A stretch of DNA of 64,000 nt from Dugong dugon (GCA_030035585.1 CM057480.1:7433001-7497000), one strand, 5' to 3'; positions 1-11,384 are shown, counted from the first letter of the stretch. Program-made: numbers and translations. The notes: generated by a model not told the origin, from the letters alone.

Positions 1-334
1 GAAGAATGTTGAAAAACGATTTGTTATATGTCTATTTACCACAATAAAAAGATGTAATACACCATATTGGTAGAATAAAAAGAAAAAACCAGAGTAATAT
101 CTCCATGGATGCATAAAAAGCACTTGAATAAAACTCAACACCAGTTCATGATAGAAACTCTTAGCAAACTAGGACTATGAAAGGAAACTGCCTCAACCAG
201 ACAAAGGGCATCTATGAACAACCTCCAGCTAACATCGTAATGGTGTAGGACTAAATGCTTTCCTCCTAAGATTGTGAACAAGACGAGGCTCGTCGCTTCT
301 CTCCAGTACTGCACCGGAAGTTCTAGCCAGTACA

Positions 335-503
335 AACAAACAAAAAAACCAAACCCATTGCCGTCGAGTCAATTCCAACTCATAGCGACCCTATAGGACA
401 GAGTAGAACTGCCCCATAGGGTTTCCAAGATGCAGCTGGTGGATTCGAATTGCCAACCTGTTGGTTAGCAGCCAAGCTCTTAAAACCATTGTGCCACCAG
501 GGC
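335..503 (-). mobile_element. AfroSINE, short form
   Basis: AfroSINEs are tRNA-derived SINEs of Afrotheria. In this orientation they read from an A-rich tail, through the 'gactcatagcgaccctatag' 3' region, to 'ggttagcagc...ccaccagggctc', the tRNA-like head. This copy lacks the roughly 45-base internal block of the long form. It has an exact 13-bp target duplication, tctagccagtaca, at 322-334 and 504-516. Confidence 0.95.
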
Positions 504-1223
504 TCTAGCCAGTACAGTAACACTTAAAAAATAAATAAATAAAGACATTCATAGTGGAAAAGAAGTAAAACTCTTTTATTCACAGATGACATAATCCTTA
601 ATGTATAAAATTCTAATGAATCCACAAAATAACATCTAGAACTAATAAGTGAGTTTGCTAAGGCTACAGGAGACAAGAGCAATATACAAAGTTAATTGTA
701 TCTCCATATCCTGGCAACAAACTATCTGAAGATTAAATTAAGAAAACAATCCAATTTACAACAGAATTAAAAAGAACAAAATACTTGGGAGTAAATTTAT
801 CAAAAGTAGTGCTGATACATACATTGAAAACTACAAAATATTGCTGAGAGAAATTAGAAAAGATTTAAATAAATGGGAAGACATCATATGTTCATTGGAC
901 TGGTAGACTCAATATTGTTAAAATGGTGACTTCCCCAAAATTGATTTAGATTCAACACAATTCTTATCAAAATCCCAGCAGGCTTTTTGCTTTGTAGAAA
1001 CTGACAAAGAGATCATAAAATTCATATGCAAATGCAAAGGAACAACAATGTTGGAGAACCTACAGTACCCAGTTTCAAAACTTACTATAAAAGCTATAGT
1101 AATCAAGACCGTGTAGTATTGAGGTATTGGCATAAAGATAGGCATGTACAGCAATGAATCAGGATTGAGAGTCCAGAAATAAACCCATACATTTATGTTC
1201 AATTGATTTTTCAACAGAGGTTC

Positions 1224-1726
1224 TGTCATGGATTGAATTGTGTTCCCCAAAAATATCTGCGACTTGGCTAGGTCATGATTCCCAGTATTGTGTGATTGTC
1301 TACTATTTTGTCATTTGATGCGAATTTCCTATGTGTTGTAAATCCTATCACTATGATATTAATGAGATGGATTAGCAGCAGTTATATTGATGAGATCTAC
1401 AAGATTAGTGTTTTAAGCCAATCTCTTTTGAGATATAAAAGAGAGAAGCAAGCAGAGAGACATGGGTACCTCATACCACCAAGAAAGAAGCACCAGGAGC
1501 AGAGTGCATCCTTTGGACCTGGAGTTCCTGTGCAGAGAAACTCTTAGTCAAGGGAAGGATTGATGACAAGGATCTTCCTCCACAGCCAACAGAGAAAGCC
1601 TTCCCCTGGAGCTAATGCCCTGTATTTGGACTTCTAGCCTACTAGACTATGAGAGAATAAACACCTGCTTGTTGAAGCCATCTACTTGTGGTATTTCTGT
1701 TATAGCAGCACTAGATGATGAAGGCA
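1224..1726 (+). mobile_element. Solo LTR fossil, family A (ERVL/MaLR-like)
   Basis: A 503-bp LTR starts TGTCATGG and ends AAGGCA. It is flanked by an exact 5-bp duplication GGTTC (1,219-1,223 and 1,727-1,731). It contains a polyadenylation signal near its 3' end and no internal viral genes. Family A resembles MaLR-type LTRs in its opening (tggattgaattgtgttcccc). Sister copies are at 6,126-6,634 and 35,365-35,877. Confidence 0.8.
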
Positions 1727-2496
1727 GGTTCCAAGGCAATTTAATAGAGAAGGGATAGTTTTTTTTTTTTTTTTAATAATTGGTGCTAAGACAATTGAAT
1801 ATTCATATGTAAAAAGGAAAAAAACCTAAATTCTTACCTTATACCATACACAAAAATTAACTCAACATTAATCATAAACTTAATAGCTAAAACTGATACT
1901 ATAAAATTCCTAGAAGAATTTCTAGGGGAAATCTTTGTAACCTTGAGCTAAGTGATGCCTTCTTAGATATGACACCAAAAGGACAAACTGTAAAAGAAAA
2001 AAAAAATCAAATAGACTTCATTAGAATTAAATATGTTTGCACTTCAAATGACATCATTAACAAAATGAAAAGATAAGTCACAGATGGGTGAAAAGATCTG
2101 CAAATCATATATCTGATAAAGGACTTGTATCCAGAATATATAAAGAACACCTACAACTCAATAATATGAACACAAACAACCTAATTAAAAATGTGCAATA
2201 GATTTGAAGAGACATTTCATCAAAGAACATGTGCAAATATAGCTAATAAGAGCATGAAAAAGTGCTCAGCATCATTAATCATTTGGGAGATACAAATTAA
2301 ACCTTCGTGATTATAAAACCACTTTACATACACTATAATGGCTGTAATAATAATAAATTTTAAAAGACGATCCTGAGTATTGGCAAAGATGTAGAGAAAC
2401 TGGAACCCTCCTCCACCACTGATGGGAACATAAAATGTTGCAGCCACTTTGGAAAACAGTATTCTCAAAATACTAAGCATAAACTTACCACATTTG

Positions 2497-2546
2497 TTGT
2501 TGTTAGGTGCCATTGAGTCAGTTCCAACTCATAGTGACTCCATTTG
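2497..2546 (-). mobile_element. AfroSINE 3'-end fragment
   Basis: About 50 bases match the SINE/RTE tail (gttgttaggtgccattgagt, then the 'actcatagtgactc' block) and break the L1 text on both sides. It is a heavily 5'-truncated copy. Confidence 0.75.
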
Positions 2547-2597
2547 CAATTCCACTCCTAGAAATCTACCCAAAGGAAATGAACACATTTGTCCTCA

Positions 2598-2896
2598 CTG
2601 CTGAACTTTATCTGAACCGTGTGCTTCTGGAAAGCAGCGAGAGTTGAGAAATTCCTCCCTGCTTTTGTGTTCTAAGAAGTGGCTAACTGCAAATGATCAC
2701 CTACTCTCGCTAATTTCCCCCATCCTTCTATGTGACTCCCACAAGACTCCTTGATGACTTCCTAGTTTACCTGCCTCTTTCAAATCCCAGGCCCCACTCC
2801 TTTCCTTAGAGATGGTACTCATTAATGAATGGTGTCCCTATTGCAATAGCCTGAATAAAATTATCTCCTTAATTGTCCAGTACATTTGGTCTTTTA
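2598..2896 (+). mobile_element. LTR-like insert in L1 (family unresolved)
   Basis: About 299 bp interrupt the L1 sentence between 'cacatttgtcctca' and 'taaagacttgtatgcag'. The near-identical flanks cctca (2,593-2,597) and cgtca (2,897-2,901) suggest a 5-bp duplication. A 'gcctgaataaaatta' poly(A)-signal-like stretch near the end fits an LTR, but I cannot name a family. Confidence 0.35.
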
Positions 2897-3031
2897 CGTC
2901 ATAAAGACTTGTATGCAGTTATTCATAGTAGCATTATTCATTCTACAGAGCACTGTAAGTGGAATTCAGAGAGAAATTCCTCCATAATTTCTGGGTCCAT
3001 GTTTCATCCAAATATCTAAAATCAACCGTCA

Positions 3032-3351
3032 ACCCCAAGAATATGGCCCCTGGACACCCTTTTAACCTAGTACCAAAGTCACTCCTGAGGTTCACCCTTC
3101 AGCCAAAGATTAGATAGGCCCATAAAACAAAATAAGACTAAATGGGCACACCTGCCCAGGGACAAGCACAAGAAGGCAGGAGGGGACAGGAAAGCTGGTG
3201 ATAAGGAACCCAAGGTCGAGAAGGGGAGAGTGTTGACATGTCGTGGGATTGGCAACCAATGTCACAAAACAATATGTGTATTAATTGTTTAATGAGAAAA
3301 TAATTTGCTCTGTAACCTTCATCTAAAGCACCATAAAAATAAACAAATAAG
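3032..3351 (+). mobile_element. 5'-truncated L1 (3' UTR only)
   Basis: The sequence matches the 3' UTR of the large L1 at about 57,545-57,840. Its duplication is 15 bp with one mismatch, taaaatcaac(c/g)gtca, at 3,017-3,031 and 3,352-3,366. This is a short typical target-primed insertion. Confidence 0.9.
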
Positions 3352-3366
3352 TAAAATCAACGGTCA

Positions 3367-4282
3367 GATACAGAGACCCTTGCCACCATTGTCAAAGAAG
3401 TGTAATTGTGATTTATATTCTCCAGTTGAGTAGAAATATAGAATGAGAAAGAAAAATGACTTGCTGAAGACCCATATTCCAGTTCAAGCCATTGGTCATA
3501 CAGCTGAATAGAGATACCATGGTGAAGGATTGCAAATGATTTTACTCTGCTTATTAAAAAGAAACCATTATTAATAGTTTTTTATAATTGCATTTTTAAA
3601 AATTACATTGGCTCTATTTTTACAATGAACTTCTATTCAGTTATTTACATATGGGCCCAATCCTCATTAAGTGGCCCATGGATGCTGAATATTTGAAAGC
3701 ATAGGGTTAAGAAAATACTTTCTGTTCCAATTATAATACAGGTTTACTTGATCTTTCTTTTCTAATGTATTCCTCTCTTTAGAACTTTCCTCTCTGCCAG
3801 ACATTTCTGCTTATTGTGAATTCCCATCCTGCCTTTAAGACTTAGCTCAAATGCAACTCCATAGTTCATTTCTTCTTGAATCATAATCATCTGTATAAAT
3901 ATATTACCTGTTATACCTGAGTGTGGATGGTGAATTATTCATGGCATAGCCTCTAGGGCACCCAGTACTTCATAGCCTTCCTGGATGATTTTTTAATTGA
4001 ATGGAATGTACCACCCCCTGGTGGCTGAACAAGAAAACAACTTTAGACTTGCTAAAGCATAACTTCCATTTCCTCAAACTACCATGAATTTTGGAGGGCT
4101 CAATTTATGGCAAGGTGCTCTCAGAGTGAAAAGTGGCTCAGTAGAGAAACTTCTCTACTATCTTGGCGTATATCACAACATCTGAAATTGGCTTTTCCTC
4201 TTCTGTCATCCATCGTTCCGCATTCTTCTTGCTTTTCTTATTTTCCTGGTTATAACGCCCATTTTTCTCCTCATATCCACCA
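3367..4282. other. No gene or clear repeat recognised
   Basis: AT-rich single-copy-looking DNA. I see no long reading frame, RNA gene or familiar repeat consensus. Confidence 0.5.
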
Positions 4283-4488
4283 ATTTGGTGGCGTAGTGGT
4301 TAAAGCGCTCGCTGCTAACCAAAAGGTCAGTGGTTCAAACCCAGCCAGCACTCCGTGGGAGGAACATGTGGCAGTCTGCCTCCCTAAAGATCGACAACCT
4401 TGCGAACCCTGTGCAGAAGTTCTCCTCTGCCCCGTAGGGTCGCTATGAGTCGGAGTCCTCTCGCGGGCAGTGGGTTTGGAGTCACCTG
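4283..4488 (+). mobile_element. AfroSINE, long form
   Basis: tRNA-like head (ggtggcgtagtggttaaagc) with the long-form internal block 'gtctgcctccctaaagat' and the tail 'tcgctatgagtcggag'. No clear duplication could be read. Confidence 0.9.
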
Positions 4489-4968
4489 TTTTAATTTTTC
4501 CCTCTTCTCACCCTCTTTTGGCGCGCTCAGTTCTTTGAAGTGATGGCTTCCGTTTGGTTTCTGCTCGTTTGTACTGTTATCTCCAACAGGATCACTTCTT
4601 CTTCTTCTTGTGTGTTTAATGGACACAGTGTCCCAGAATCCCAATTCAGCCCCTGGTGTTCAGTACTAGGAACAAAAAAACCTCTTCAAAAAGAGCGTCT
4701 TAGCAATTTTACAGCATTTTTGCCATCAACTTTTTTTCCGGTGTGGTTTTCCTTTCGTTATCTTCCTTGAATATCTGCAAGCAGTCTCCTTAATGCAAAC
4801 ATGAAGGATCGGAATTCTCTCCACTGAACCGAAAAGCAAACTGAAGCAGAGAAAATAAATACTTACCTAAGGTCACAGATGTTCAGTCTGATCTTTGTTC
4901 CCATTGCCATCTACCAGTGTACCAGTTCTTGTACAAAGCTGATTGCTAAAGTGGTTTAGAATTTAACT
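4489..4968. other. No gene or clear repeat recognised
   Basis: Unremarkable DNA. A 76-codon open frame here has no recognisable domain and no neighbours supporting it. Confidence 0.45.
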
Positions 4969-4980
4969 TTGTTGCTACAA

Positions 4981-5146
4981 TAAACCAATACCAAACCCAC
5001 TGCCGTCAAGTCAATTGGAGCTCACAGCGACCCTATAGGACGGAGTAGAACTGCCCCATAGTATTTCCCAGGAGCAGCTGGTGGATTCACACTGCTGACC
5101 TTTCAGTGAGCAGCTGAGCTCTTAACCACTGCACCCCCAGGGCTCC
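4981..5146 (-). mobile_element. AfroSINE, short form
   Basis: Complete head and tail without the internal block. Imperfect 12-bp duplication ttgttgctacaa / ttgttaccacaa at 4,969-4,980 and 5,147-5,158. Confidence 0.93.
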
Positions 5147-5289
5147 TTGTTACCACAACAGTTTGTTTTAATGGGGACAGTTGTCTTTTAGGAGTCTGTA
5201 ATCATTTCATAATTTTGAACTTTTATTTCTTTAACGTACTGCTCAAAATCTACCTGGAATTATAGAACCTTAAGGCTAAAAGAATTAGG

Positions 5290-5450
5290 GACAAGTTAAT
5301 CCAAATTCTTTATTTAGCCAATGACTAAACCGAGGCTCAGAGAGCTGGCATATGTTACCTGATGTCACACAGCTCGTTTGTACACAGGCAAGAATAAATC
5401 CCAGGTCATTTAGGTTCCAGTCTGGTATACTTTCCAGTGCTCCATGCAGT
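5290..5450 (-). repeat. MIR-like fragment
   Basis: Contains the reversed MIR core (gaggctcagagagctgg, then 'tcacacagctcg', then 'aataaatcccaggtc'). Ancient mammalian SINE, strongly diverged. Confidence 0.6.
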
Positions 5451-5479
5451 CTGTCTAGAGTATGGCAGCTGTAAGCTAC

Positions 5480-5870
5480 AGCAGTAAGAGCTAGACCCTT
5501 AGACAAAAGCAAACCTAGGTTTGAATCTTAGCTCTGCTATTTACTAAATCACAGTAACCCATTGCTGTCAAGTTGATTCTGACCCACAGCAATCCTGTAA
5601 GACAGAGTGGAGCTGCCACATAGGGGTTCCAAGGAGTGGCTGGTGGATTCGAACGGCTGACCTTTTGGTTGGCACCCGAGCTCTTAACCACTGTGCCACC
5701 AGGGCTTCACTAAATCACGGTAGGTAAGCTGTTTCAACATCTCTTAAGCATCAGTTTCCTCATTTGTAAAACAGTGATGAAGTATCAACTTGATAGGGTT
5801 GTTGTGAGAATTAAAAATGTAAATTCCTTAGCACAGTAAGTATTTGATTGTAGCTCAATGAAAGGTAGTT
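5480..5870 (+). repeat. MIR, split by an AfroSINE
   Basis: MIR text 'ggtttgaatcttagctctgc' before and 'catcagtttcctcatttgta' after 5,558-5,708. The AfroSINE landed inside an old MIR. Confidence 0.7.
5558..5708 (-). mobile_element. AfroSINE, short form, inside a MIR
   Basis: Flanked by actaaatcac(a/g)gta at 5,544-5,557 and 5,709-5,722, 13 of 14 identical. Removing it joins the two MIR halves. Confidence 0.93.
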
Positions 5871-5884
5871 ATATTTAGAGAGCA

Positions 5885-6115
5885 GTTCAGCATAGTAGTC
5901 AAGAAAGTGATCTTTGGAATCAAACAGATGGTTTTTCTAGCTGTAAGGCCTTGGGCAAGCTATTTAACTTCTCTAAGTCTTAGTTTCTTCATCTGTAAAA
6001 TGGGAATAATAATACTGTTTGCCTCAAAGTTGCTAAAGGCATAAATGGAATAAGGCATGAAAGATGTTTAGCTCAGTGCCTGGTACACACTCAGAGCTCA
6101 GTGAATGGATGCTAT
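5885..6115 (+). repeat. MIR
   Basis: Clear MIR order: 'ggccttgggcaagctattta', 'tcttcatctgtaaaatggg', 'ctcagtgcctggtacac', then a 'cagtgaatg' tail. Confidence 0.8.
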
Positions 6116-6125
6116 TACCAGCATC

Positions 6126-6634
6126 TGTCTTAGTCACCTAGAGCTGCTATAATAGAAATACTACAAGCGGATGGCTTTAACAAAGAGGAGTTTATTTCCT
6201 CACAGTAAAGTAGGCTAAAAGTCCAAATTCAGGGCCTCAGCTCCAGGGGAAGACATTTTCTCTCTGTTGACCTTCTTCTCTTCAATGTTCCCCTGCACTA
6301 GGAGCTTCTCAGCACAGGGACCCCAGGTCCAAAGGACGCACTCTGCTCCTGGCGCTGCTTTCTTGGTGGCATGAGGTCCCCAACTCTGTGCTTGCTTCCC
6401 TTTCTTTTTATCTCTTGTAAGATAAAAGGTGGTTCAGGCCACACCCTAGGGAAACTCCCTTTACATTGGATCAGGGATGTGACCTTAGTAAGGGTGTTAT
6501 ATAATCCCACCTAATCCTCTTTAACATAAAATTACAATCATCCCAAAATGAAGGACCACCACACAATACTGGGAATCATGGCCCAGCCAAATGGATACAC
6601 ACATTTTTGGGGGGACATAATTCAATCCGTGACA
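6126..6634 (-). mobile_element. Solo LTR fossil, family A
   Basis: 509 bp, the same family as 1,224-1,726 in reverse orientation, bounded by an exact 5-bp duplication GCATC (6,121-6,125 and 6,635-6,639). No internal region is attached. Confidence 0.8.
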
Positions 6635-6734
6635 GCATCCTTCCCAGCTTTCAATGGAAGTTTAGATCTCTTAATGGGAAAAAATGTTGAGCTAAAGAAC
6701 TTATCCTAGAAAATATTTATTTTTTTAAAAATTC

Positions 6735-6815
6735 ACAAGCAAGACTTCATTTCTATTGTGGTAAAGATACACATAGAATGAAACATCTGCCATTTCAACA
6801 TTTTTACGTGTACCG
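6735..6815 (-). mobile_element. Short old L1 3' fragment
   Basis: 'attgtggtaaagatacacat' is typical of the antisense 3' end of old L1 elements. The piece is short and diverged. Confidence 0.45.
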
Positions 6816-7609
6816 CCTAAGTCAGACTCAACTGGATGGCATCTGGCTTTTTAATTCAATGAGAGCCTAGCAAATGTTTTATTAGAAAATATTCTTTTCT
6901 TTCCAAAGTAATGAGGTTTTCAAGGAAAGCCGCAGTCATGACTTTTCATTGCCAAAGGGAAATATTCTCTACCAGGTATCATCCTATGTGGGTGCCAGGT
7001 GCTTTGCATACAGTCTCTCATTCAATTTAACTCCTCAGTAAACCAGTGATTAGGAATCAGGACACTCAGATGCACACAGATTAAGTACCTGGTTCAGGGT
7101 CACTCTGCTAGCAAGTCATTTAACCCTTGTCCAGATCGCTCCAAGCCTCAGATTCTTCCTTTGTACCATTTTATCTGCCTCCCAAACTGAACCACTGGGA
7201 GAATTAAATCTGAGACTATCAAAAACTGCACTAACGTTTAACACTCTATTCTAATTACCAAGGTCAACAGAAGGGAATATCTACATAAGGCTTTTACGAG
7301 GTCAGGAAAGTACTTTTAATGCTTCACTATTCCATGAAATTTCTTGAGCATTCTTAAGTGAAGTTCTACCTCAGTTGGCTTTTGGGTTCATTCAGTCTCT
7401 TATCCTCAAGGTAATATTTTCTAGAAATATACAGAAACACACTGATTGACAAGCACAATCTTGCGTCCACGTCCCCAGAATCACAGAAGGCGAGAGCAGG
7501 CAGGCACTTCCGAGTCACAGCTCAGTGCCTTCATTTTTCAGTTGATGAAACTTGGGCCCAGAGTAAGAGGAGACTTGTGTGAGGGTCACACCGCTGGTAG
7601 GAGGTGGAA

Positions 7610-7772
7610 TAACTGGAGCCCTGGTGGTGCAGTGGTTAAGAGCTTGGTTGCTAACCAAAAGGTCAGCAGTTGGAATCCACCAGCCACTCCCTGGAAACTC
7701 TATGGGGCAGTACTCTCCTATCCTATAGGGTCACTATGAGTTGGAATTGACAATACTGGGATTTGTTTTTTT
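7610..7772 (+). mobile_element. AfroSINE, short form
   Basis: Starts 'ggagccctggtggtgcagtg' and ends in a T/G-rich tail followed by a run of Gs. Confidence 0.93.
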
Positions 7773-7844
7773 TCTTGGGGGGGGGGGCTTGTACTGGAAG
7801 CCAGAACTCCTCAGGGGGTGCAGGGCTTATGTGGTTTTATATGC

Positions 7845-8030
7845 AGTGAAACCTGTGAGAGCCAGACCCCAACAGCACTGCCTTGTTTTTCCGGTCGCAC
7901 ACGTTTTCCGCCTTTGACAGGGTGCGGTCTTACTGCTTTTCTGTCACTCATTTTAGTAGAAGATAGTTGAGCTTTTCTTCTCTGACGGGCGTCTGCCTTC
8001 CACAGGTTCCAGCTTTCACAGGTTTCACCG
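7845..8030. mobile_element. Small non-autonomous DNA transposon (MITE-like)
   Basis: A 186-bp unit has inverted ends: left agtgaaacctgtgagagc, right (reverse complement) ggtgaaacctgtgaaagc after an outer C/G base. The flanks repeat tatatgc directly (7,838-7,844 and 8,031-8,037), extendable to 8 bp with one mismatch, which suits a hAT-like cut-and-paste element. I cannot assign a named family. Confidence 0.6.
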
Positions 8031-8037
8031 TATATGC

Positions 8038-8550
8038 CGTCCCTGCTTGAACTTCATCGATGCATATTCGTGCAGACCCAGGCAGATGGCGATTTGGCTC
8101 ATGCCAAGCTTTTTACGTGAAAATGCACTGTCTCACTTCGTCCTCACTGCAGCAGGGAAGGAGATCCTAACGTTCCTTCTTTTATAGATAAGGACGTGTG
8201 AGAGGTTAAGACATTCCAGCTAGGAAGAGCCACCGTCTGCTGGGACGTGGAATTGCAGGCTTCACGTGCTTGTCAGCTGAGCTTCTCATGTGTTTAGTCC
8301 CTCTGAACGGTTGAGTCATCAGCTTCATTTCGTCATTTCCATCACCACTTATCACCGCAAGCTCCCCAACTGCTGGCAGAAGAGGACACCTCCAGATCTT
8401 CACTGGGCCCCGGGAAATGCTTCCTGAATCGTCTGCTCCCCAAGCACGCAGGATTCCTGCGGAAAGCAGAGTCCCTGCTTGGCTCAGCCTGGGCACTTTG
8501 GGTAGACGGACGAGAAGATTGATTATAAGGAAAACGCCTTAAAGTGATTG
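8038..8550. other. No gene or clear repeat recognised
   Basis: Mixed-composition DNA. Two overlapping antisense frames of 83-96 codons have no recognisable domain. A 'tttatagataaggacgtgtg' stretch near 8,180 may be a decayed MIR. Confidence 0.4.
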
Positions 8551-8753
8551 TAAAAATATCTGTCCTTGATTTACGAAAAAAAAACATAAACAACGTAGAA
8601 AACTATACAGGAGGAGTCAGTTCTCTCGTTTTCCCGACCCATCTTCAATCCCGCTGTCCAGAAGTAATTACTGTTATTGCTGGGTACCCATTCAGACATC
8701 TGAAAATACCTGTAAATGCATGTATAATACGTGTAAATTATACTGTAGGATAC

Positions 8754-10088
8754 TGCGGTGTGATGAATTGCTTAACACGGCCCTTCTAGCCATGGTTTTG
8801 TGACACAGTGATTGAATGGGACTATGCAAATAAGGTCTAAGGAGCCGGCGATGGTTGGGGTTATGTGTCACCTTGGCTAGGCCACGATTCCCAATATGGT
8901 GTGGTTGTCCTGCATTTTATGTGCTGTGGATCCTGACCTCTACGTGTTGAAGAGGCAGGATTGGTGTAGGGTGTGTCTTGGGTCGCAGCCTTGCAGGTAA
9001 GCGTGCACGCCTCAAGTCCCATCCTTATGCAAGTTATACCCTTCCCTGGGGGTGGCCTGCATCTAGGATATATGTGTGGATGACCTGGAGGGGCTCTCTC
9101 TCTCTGCATCTGGATCCCGCATCTAGTTCGTGATCAATTGACCTCTGGTCCTTGGAACTTGAGCAAGAGGCCTGCTGTCTGACCTGCCGGTTCTGGGATT
9201 CGTCGACTTCTATCATCTGACCAGCTTCCACAGCTGTGTGAGCCAGCAACCTGTGGTCTCAACTGCCAGTTCGGGTTCCTCAGCCCCTGCGGCCACATGG
9301 GTCAGGAGAAGTCTACGCCTGACCCGAGGATTTGTGACTTGCCAGCCTCCACAACCGTGTGAGCCATTTCCCTTACATGGTTCGTGAGTTCTGTGGGATG
9401 TTGCAGCGAATTATGGAACCCAGACACAGGAGGGAGAGTAGTGAGAGTAGAGGGAGTAATTAATGTTAGAGAGGATGGTACAGCTGTTGGAAAAGTTGGA
9501 CATTTGGGACATGTTTAACCTTTGCCTCATAGGAACCAGCTTTGTGCTGATCCTTACAAAAGAAATTATTCATAATGGACTACATCTACCATGGCCTCCA
9601 CCAGACTGAGTCCAGCACAACTAGATGGTGCCCAGCTACCACCACCCAGTGTTCTGACAAGGATCACAATAGAGGGTCCCAGACAGAGCTGGAGGAAAAT
9701 GTAGAACAAAATTCTAACTTACAAAAAAAGACCAGCCTTACTGGCCTGACAGAGACTGGAGAAGCCCCAAGAGTATGGCCCCCAGACACCCTTTTAGCTC
9801 AGTAATGTAGTCACTCCTGGGGTCACCCTTCACTCAAAGATTAGACAGGCCCGTAAAGCAAAATCAGGCTAAATGGGCACACCAACCCAGGGGTAAAAAC
9901 GAGAAGGCAGGAGGGGACAGGAAAGCTGGTAACAGGGAATCCAAGCTTGAGAAGAGGGGAGTGTTGACATGTCATGGGGTTGGCAACTAATGTCACAAAA
10001 CAATATGTACATTAATTGTTTAATGAGAAACTAATTTGCTGTGTAAACCTTCATCTAAAGCACAGTAAAAAAAAAAATTATTCGTTTA
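8754..10088 (+). mobile_element. LTR fossil, family C ends with a family B middle
   Basis: The ends match the LTR at 37,630-38,347 (TGCGGTG start, TTCGTTTA end) and are bounded by an exact 5-bp duplication GATAC (8,749-8,753 and 10,089-10,093). The interior from about 8,848 to 9,379 instead matches the family B LTRs of 13,805 and 16,296. A truncated L1 (9,574-10,074) inserted near its 3' end. It is a solo LTR without coding parts. Confidence 0.65.
9574..10074 (+). mobile_element. 5'-truncated L1 (3' UTR)
   Basis: Matches the 3' UTR of the 49.7-kb L1 (the 'cctccaccagactga' region to the end). 11-bp duplication aaattattc(a/g)t at 9,563-9,573 and 10,075-10,085. An open frame of 76 codons here is UTR sequence. 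Confidence 0.9.
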
Positions 10089-11150
10089 GATACTATACCT
10101 ATTGTTCTGCAATGCACGTTTTCATCTCTTAACAGTACTTCTTTGACATACTTTTTATATCGATATATGTAGTCCACCTTATTCTTCTTACTGGTAGCAA
10201 AGCATTTCATTGTAGGGATATTCCATGCTTTGTTTATTTACTCCTTTATTGATGGACACATAAGATGTTCTAGTTTTTCACCATTATGAACAAAGGAGCC
10301 ATAATAAACAGGCTGTACATATACCTTTATCTACTCCTACAATTGTATTTCTAGGACAAATTTTAAGGAATAGAATATCTAAGACAAAGAGTATGCATGT
10401 ATAAAATAAAGATTTCATCAAGCCTAAAGAGAATATTTAATGTGTTCTAAATGGATCCTAGGAACTATATGTCAAAATATGTGGCTTTGGATTTATAGCT
10501 TTCAATATATTTATCAGAACACAATAGTCTTAAACCAAATGACCTAGCCATTCAATTCAAGGAGAACAAACTTAAAGAACAGCGTACACCTTAAGAAGGA
10601 AAACCAAAGGAAGTAATAAACAGAAGGATGAAAATCAGTAAAATAGTGACGAACACCGACAGCAGAAAAACGTAGAAGGAGTATTTTAACCTAACCAAGT
10701 GATATTTTCTCAATATAGTTATTAGACAAACCTCCAGAAAGACTGAACAAGAGGCAGAGAAAGAAACGTGCAAATAGGTGAATGACAAAATGAAAACCAG
10801 GAAATCAGATACAATAGAGGTTTAAACACAATCAAACATTTATTATCCAGAATGCAAAAACTGACTTGGGAAGAAATAGGAACTCTGAACAGACTTATAC
10901 CATTTTAGAAAATTAAAAAATTGTCTCATAGACTTCCCCTCTGTACACATTGAAAATCACAGGCCCTGAAGGTTTTATAAATGTCTTGTCTCAAGCTGTC
11001 AGGGAGCAGATAATCCTTACTTCATACAGATTGTTCCAGAAAGTAGAAGACAGAAACCTGTCCCGCTCACGTCCTGAGTCTAGAGTAACCTTGATTCCAA
11101 ACCTGGATAAGGACAAAACAGGAGAAGAAATCTAGGTCTGGGGTAGACAT

Positions 11151-11314
11151 GGAGCCCTGGTGGTGCAGGGGCTAAGAGCTCGACTGCTAATCAAAAGGTT
11201 GGCAGTTTGAGTCCACCAGCTGCTTACTGGAAACCCTATGGGACACTTCTACTCTGTCCTATAGGGTCACTATGAGTCGGAATCAACTCAGTGGTAACAA
11301 GTTTGGTTTTCAGT
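11151..11314 (+). mobile_element. AfroSINE, short form
   Basis: Exact 12-bp duplication tggggtagacat at 11,139-11,150 and 11,315-11,326, so probably among the younger insertions here. Confidence 0.95.
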
Positions 11315-11384
11315 TGGGGTAGACATAGTTGTATGAGTCATTAGTGATGTTTGCCAAATCTTTCCAGTTCTCCACCAGCAAACT

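Larger units (their letters stand above)
1..2955 (+). mobile_element. Old L1 (ORF2 reverse transcriptase to C-terminus), interrupted four times
   Basis: The text follows the L1 ORF2 reading from the RT region to the C-terminal domain, with many stops. The pieces are about 1-334, 517-1223, 1732-2496, 2547-2597 and 2902-2955. The gaps hold an AfroSINE, a solo LTR, a SINE tail fragment and an LTR-like insert. Joining the flanks of each gap restores continuous L1 text. This was therefore one old insertion that later served as landing ground. Confidence 0.85.
8560..10400 (-). mobile_element. Old L1 3' region (antisense), split by an LTR fossil
   Basis: Old-L1 3' text (about 8,590-8,753) resumes at about 10,094 ('ttctgcaatgcacg', 'ctcctttattgatggacac', 'ccattatgaacaaaggagcc'). 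The LTR fossil with its own L1 guest sits between. Confidence 0.6.

Noticed and set aside
4283-4488. tRNA genes in SINE heads
   Set aside because: The AfroSINE heads are tRNA-derived, but no complete cloverleaf with a proper anticodon arm and mature ends is seen in any copy.
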